Below the pieces are notes generated by a model. The model did not search any database. It was not told the DNA's origin and worked only from the letters and a program-made list of their open reading frames with translations. From Devosia crocina (lineage in GTDB: Bacteria > Pseudomonadota > Alphaproteobacteria > Rhizobiales > Devosiaceae): a stretch of DNA of 64,000 nt. Positions 62,025-64,000 of the stretch are shown here, one piece after another. Position 1 is the first letter of the stretch; each line of letters opens with the position of its first letter. The translations under genes were made by a program, and so were the position numbers. The stretch lies in the NCBI RefSeq assembly GCF_900116545.1, contig NZ_FPCK01000001.1, positions 1,488,001 to 1,552,000 of the forward strand, given 5' to 3'.

Positions 62025-63101
62025 ATGTCCGAAGCGCAAAACGTGCCATCAAACGGCCTTTCCTATAAGCAGGCAGGCGTCGACATCGATGCCGGAAATG
62101 CGCTTGTGGAAGCTATCAAGCCTGCGGTGCGCTCGACGCGCCGGCCCGGCGCAGATGGCGAGATCGGCGGCTTCGGCGGGCTGTTCGATCTCAAGGCCGC
62201 CGGCTTTGTCGATCCAGTCCTGGTCGCAGCCAATGACGGGGTCGGCACCAAGCTCAAGATTGCCATCGACACGGGCAAGCATGACACGATTGGCCAGGAT
62301 CTCGTTGCCATGTGCGTCAACGACCTCGTCGTCCAGGGCGCCGAGCCGCTGTTCTTCCTCGATTATTTCGCGACCGGTAAGCTCGATGTCGCCCAGGGCA
62401 CTGCGATCGTGGAGGGCATCGCCCATGGCTGCCGCCTCGCTGGCTGCGCGCTGATCGGCGGGGAAACCGCTGAAATGCCGGGCATGTATCACGGCAACGA
62501 CTATGACCTTGCCGGCTTTGCCGTCGGAGCTGCCGAGCGCAATGCCCTCCTCCCCCGCAAGGACATCGCGGCCGGTGACACGCTCGTTGCCATCGCCTCT
62601 TCCGGAGTACATTCCAACGGCTATTCGCTCGTCCGCAAGATTGTCGATGTTTCGGGCCTTGCCTGGACTGATGCAGCCCCGTTCGAAACCGGCAAATCGC
62701 TGGCCGAAGCCCTGCTCGAGCCGACCCGCATCTATGTCAAACCGCTTCTCGCCGCGCTCAAGTCAGGCCTCGGCATCAAGGCTCTCGCCCACATCACCGG
62801 CGGCGGCTTCATCGACAATATCCCCCGGGTCCTGCCTGATGAACTTGCTGCCGATATCGATCTTGGCGCAGTCACCCTGCCCCCGGTCTTCGGCTGGTTG
62901 TCCAAGGTCGGCGGCATGACCGAACGCGAAATGCTCCGCACCTTCAATTGCGGCGTCGGCATGCTCGTCGCGGTCGCTCCGGAAGACGCCGACAAACTCG
63001 TCGACAGCCTCAACGCCGCCGGGGAAACCGCCGCGATTGTCGGCCAATTGACCGCGCGAGGCGATGAAGCCGTGACCTTCCGCGGAAAGCTCGCCCTGTG
63101 A
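62025..63101 (+). CDS. purM: phosphoribosylformylglycinamidine cyclo-ligase
   Basis: 358 residues. Typical PurM text: [20 protein letters not shown], then [20 protein letters not shown], the metal and ATP region [20 protein letters not shown] with [20 protein letters not shown] and [16 protein letters not shown]. It catalyses the fifth step of purine synthesis, closing the imidazole ring. It overlaps purN by 4 bases (GTGA), the standard purM-purN arrangement. 238 bases lie between it and the divergent permease gene; I see no riboswitch there. Confidence 0.97.
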   Translation: MSEAQNVPSNGLSYKQAGVDIDAGNALVEAIKPAVRSTRRPGADGEIGGFGGLFDLKAAGFVDPVLVAANDGVGTKLKIAIDTGKHDTIGQDLVAMCVNDLVVQGAEPLFFLDYFATGKLDVAQGTAIVEGIAHGCRLAGCALIGGETAEMPGMYHGNDYDLAGFAVGAAERNALLPRKDIAAGDTLVAIASSGVHSNGYSLVRKIVDVSGLAWTDAAPFETGKSLAEALLEPTRIYVKPLLAALKSGLGIKALAHITGGGFIDNIPRVLPDELAADIDLGAVTLPPVFGWLSKVGGMTEREMLRTFNCGVGMLVAVAPEDADKLVDSLNAAGETAAIVGQLTARGDEAVTFRGKLAL

Positions 63102-63682
63102 GCCGGAAGAAGGTCGGCGTTCTCATTTCCGGCCGTGGCTCCAACCTGTCCGCCCTTATCGAGGCCGCACGCGACCCCAATTATCCGGCCGATATCGTCG
63201 GCGTGCTCTCCAACAAGGCCGCCGCGCCGGGTCTTGCAACTGCCGCACACGAGGGCATAGCCACGGCTTCGCTGGCACAAAGCAAGTTTCCCAGCCGGGA
63301 GATGTTCGAAGACACAATGACCCAGGTGCTCGAAAGCTGGGAAGTGGACATCGTCTGTCTTGCCGGTTTCATGCGCGTTCTTGGCGAAGATTTCGTGTCC
63401 CACTGGCAGGGTCGGCTGATCAACATCCACCCCTCTCTCCTGCCCGCCTATAGGGGCCTTGACACCCACGCCCGTGCCCTCGCCGATGGCGCCACCGAAC
63501 ACGGCTGCACCGTTCATTTCGTTACCCTCGGTCTCGACGAAGGTCCTGCCATTCTCCAGGCCCGCGTTCCGGTTCTCGCCGGCGACACACCCGAAACCCT
63601 CTCCGCCCGCGTTCTCGTCGAAGAGCACCGCCTCTACCCGCAAGCCCTCGCCAAGCTGGCCCGCGGCGAGGTGACAATCTAG
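63098..63682 (+). CDS. purN: phosphoribosylglycinamide formyltransferase
   Basis: 194 residues from GTG 63098, overlapping the purM stop. The folate-binding and catalytic parts are [56 protein letters not shown] with the active-site N and H, then [20 protein letters not shown]. It adds the formyl group to GAR in the third step of purine synthesis. Cotranscribed with purM. Confidence 0.97.
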   Translation: MSRKKVGVLISGRGSNLSALIEAARDPNYPADIVGVLSNKAAAPGLATAAHEGIATASLAQSKFPSREMFEDTMTQVLESWEVDIVCLAGFMRVLGEDFVSHWQGRLINIHPSLLPAYRGLDTHARALADGATEHGCTVHFVTLGLDEGPAILQARVPVLAGDTPETLSARVLVEEHRLYPQALAKLARGEVTI

Positions 63683-63796
63683 CCCCGCGAACCTGGAAGC
63701 GGCCATCACCGCAATTGATCTCTCCCATCGTCAGAATCGGTTCGACCTTTGTTCGGGCCGGGCGTACTGAACTGCGGCTTGACCGGGAGAATGGCG

Positions 63797-64000
63797 ATGA
63801 GTCTGCGTGATTGGTTATGGATCATTGCCCTTGGCACGATTTGGGGCTTCTCCTTTATCTTCAATGCGGTGCTGATCCGCGAGATCGGGCCCGTCTGGGT
63901 CGCCACCCTGCGCGTCTCGATTGGCGCGCTCGGCTGTTGGGCAGTGCTTTTCGCCTTGCGCAAGCCGGTGCCGCGCGATCGTAAACTTTGGCTGCAACTG
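63797..64000 (+). CDS. EamA/DMT-family transporter, N-terminal part (cut by window edge)
   Basis: An open frame from ATG 63797 (MSLRDWLWIIALGTIWGFSF) runs off the right edge, giving 68 residues. The GTIWGFSFIFNAVLIREIGP pattern and VWVATLRVSIGALGCWAVLF form the first two membrane helices of drug/metabolite transporters, where the first EamA domain begins. A GGGAGA ribosome binding site at 63785-63790 fits ATG 63797 better than the ATG at 63791. Substrate unknown. Confidence 0.8.
   Translation, partial: MSLRDWLWIIALGTIWGFSFIFNAVLIREIGPVWVATLRVSIGALGCWAVLFALRKPVPRDRKLWLQL

Overview
The window looks like an alphaproteobacterial chromosome of the order Hyphomicrobiales, most likely Devosia-like (family-level placement is an inference). 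The signs are the order dusB-ntrB-ntrC-ntrY-ntrX-hfq-hflX with mazG, a fused ispDF, a pyruvate dehydrogenase E1-beta with its own lipoyl domain, high GC, GTTC-N7-GTTC LexA boxes, and palindromic intergenic elements typical of the group.

Region 1 (1 to about 19,050) is an accessory island. It opens with a DUF3883-type gene cut by the window edge. A minus-strand operon follows: a soluble FtsH-like AAA/M41 peptidase, a 65-aa protein and a DUF6634-like protein, driven from a promoter with a LexA box. Upstream of it lie two decayed tyrosine-recombinase-like genes. A second copy of the same module (recombinase-like A, recombinase-like B, AAA gene) lies at 15.7-18.35 kb in the same orientation. There the recombinase pair is intact and the AAA gene is a frameshifted stub that still keeps its promoter and LexA box. 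The decay of the two copies is complementary.

Between the module copies lies a plus-strand cargo. It holds a C5 DNA methyltransferase, a 998-aa protein with an N-terminal MORC/Hsp90-like ATPase and a C-terminal histidine-kinase-like core, a receiver-like protein with all phosphotransfer residues, and small membrane proteins. After these come a FAD/NAD-type oxidoreductase, a trypsin-fold protein that appears to have lost its catalytic residues, and a 96-aa partner. I regard this as a candidate defence or signalling cassette; no function is proven by sequence. The island ends in a set of short direct repeats and a broken integrase remnant.

Region 2 (19.2-26.3 kb) is a LacI-type regulator followed by an ABC importer operon (binding protein, two permeases, ATPase) that ends in a glycerophosphodiester phosphodiesterase and an inositol-monophosphatase-family enzyme. 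The pairing suggests uptake and breakdown of an inositol phosphodiester.

Region 3 (26.4-64 kb) is conserved core chromosome. It contains wrbA, mazG, hflX, hfq, the nitrogen two-component genes, dusB, ispDF, pncC, ratA-like, lipA, an oxidoreductase, the pyruvate dehydrogenase genes (pdhA, a small membrane gene, pdhB, pdhC, a GDSL hydrolase, lpdA), a DivIC/FtsB-like gene, maeB, an EAL phosphodiesterase, aspS, rnd, ppx, ppk1, hdaA, an AI-2E-type permease, purM, purN and the start of an EamA transporter. No tRNA, rRNA or CRISPR array was recognised.
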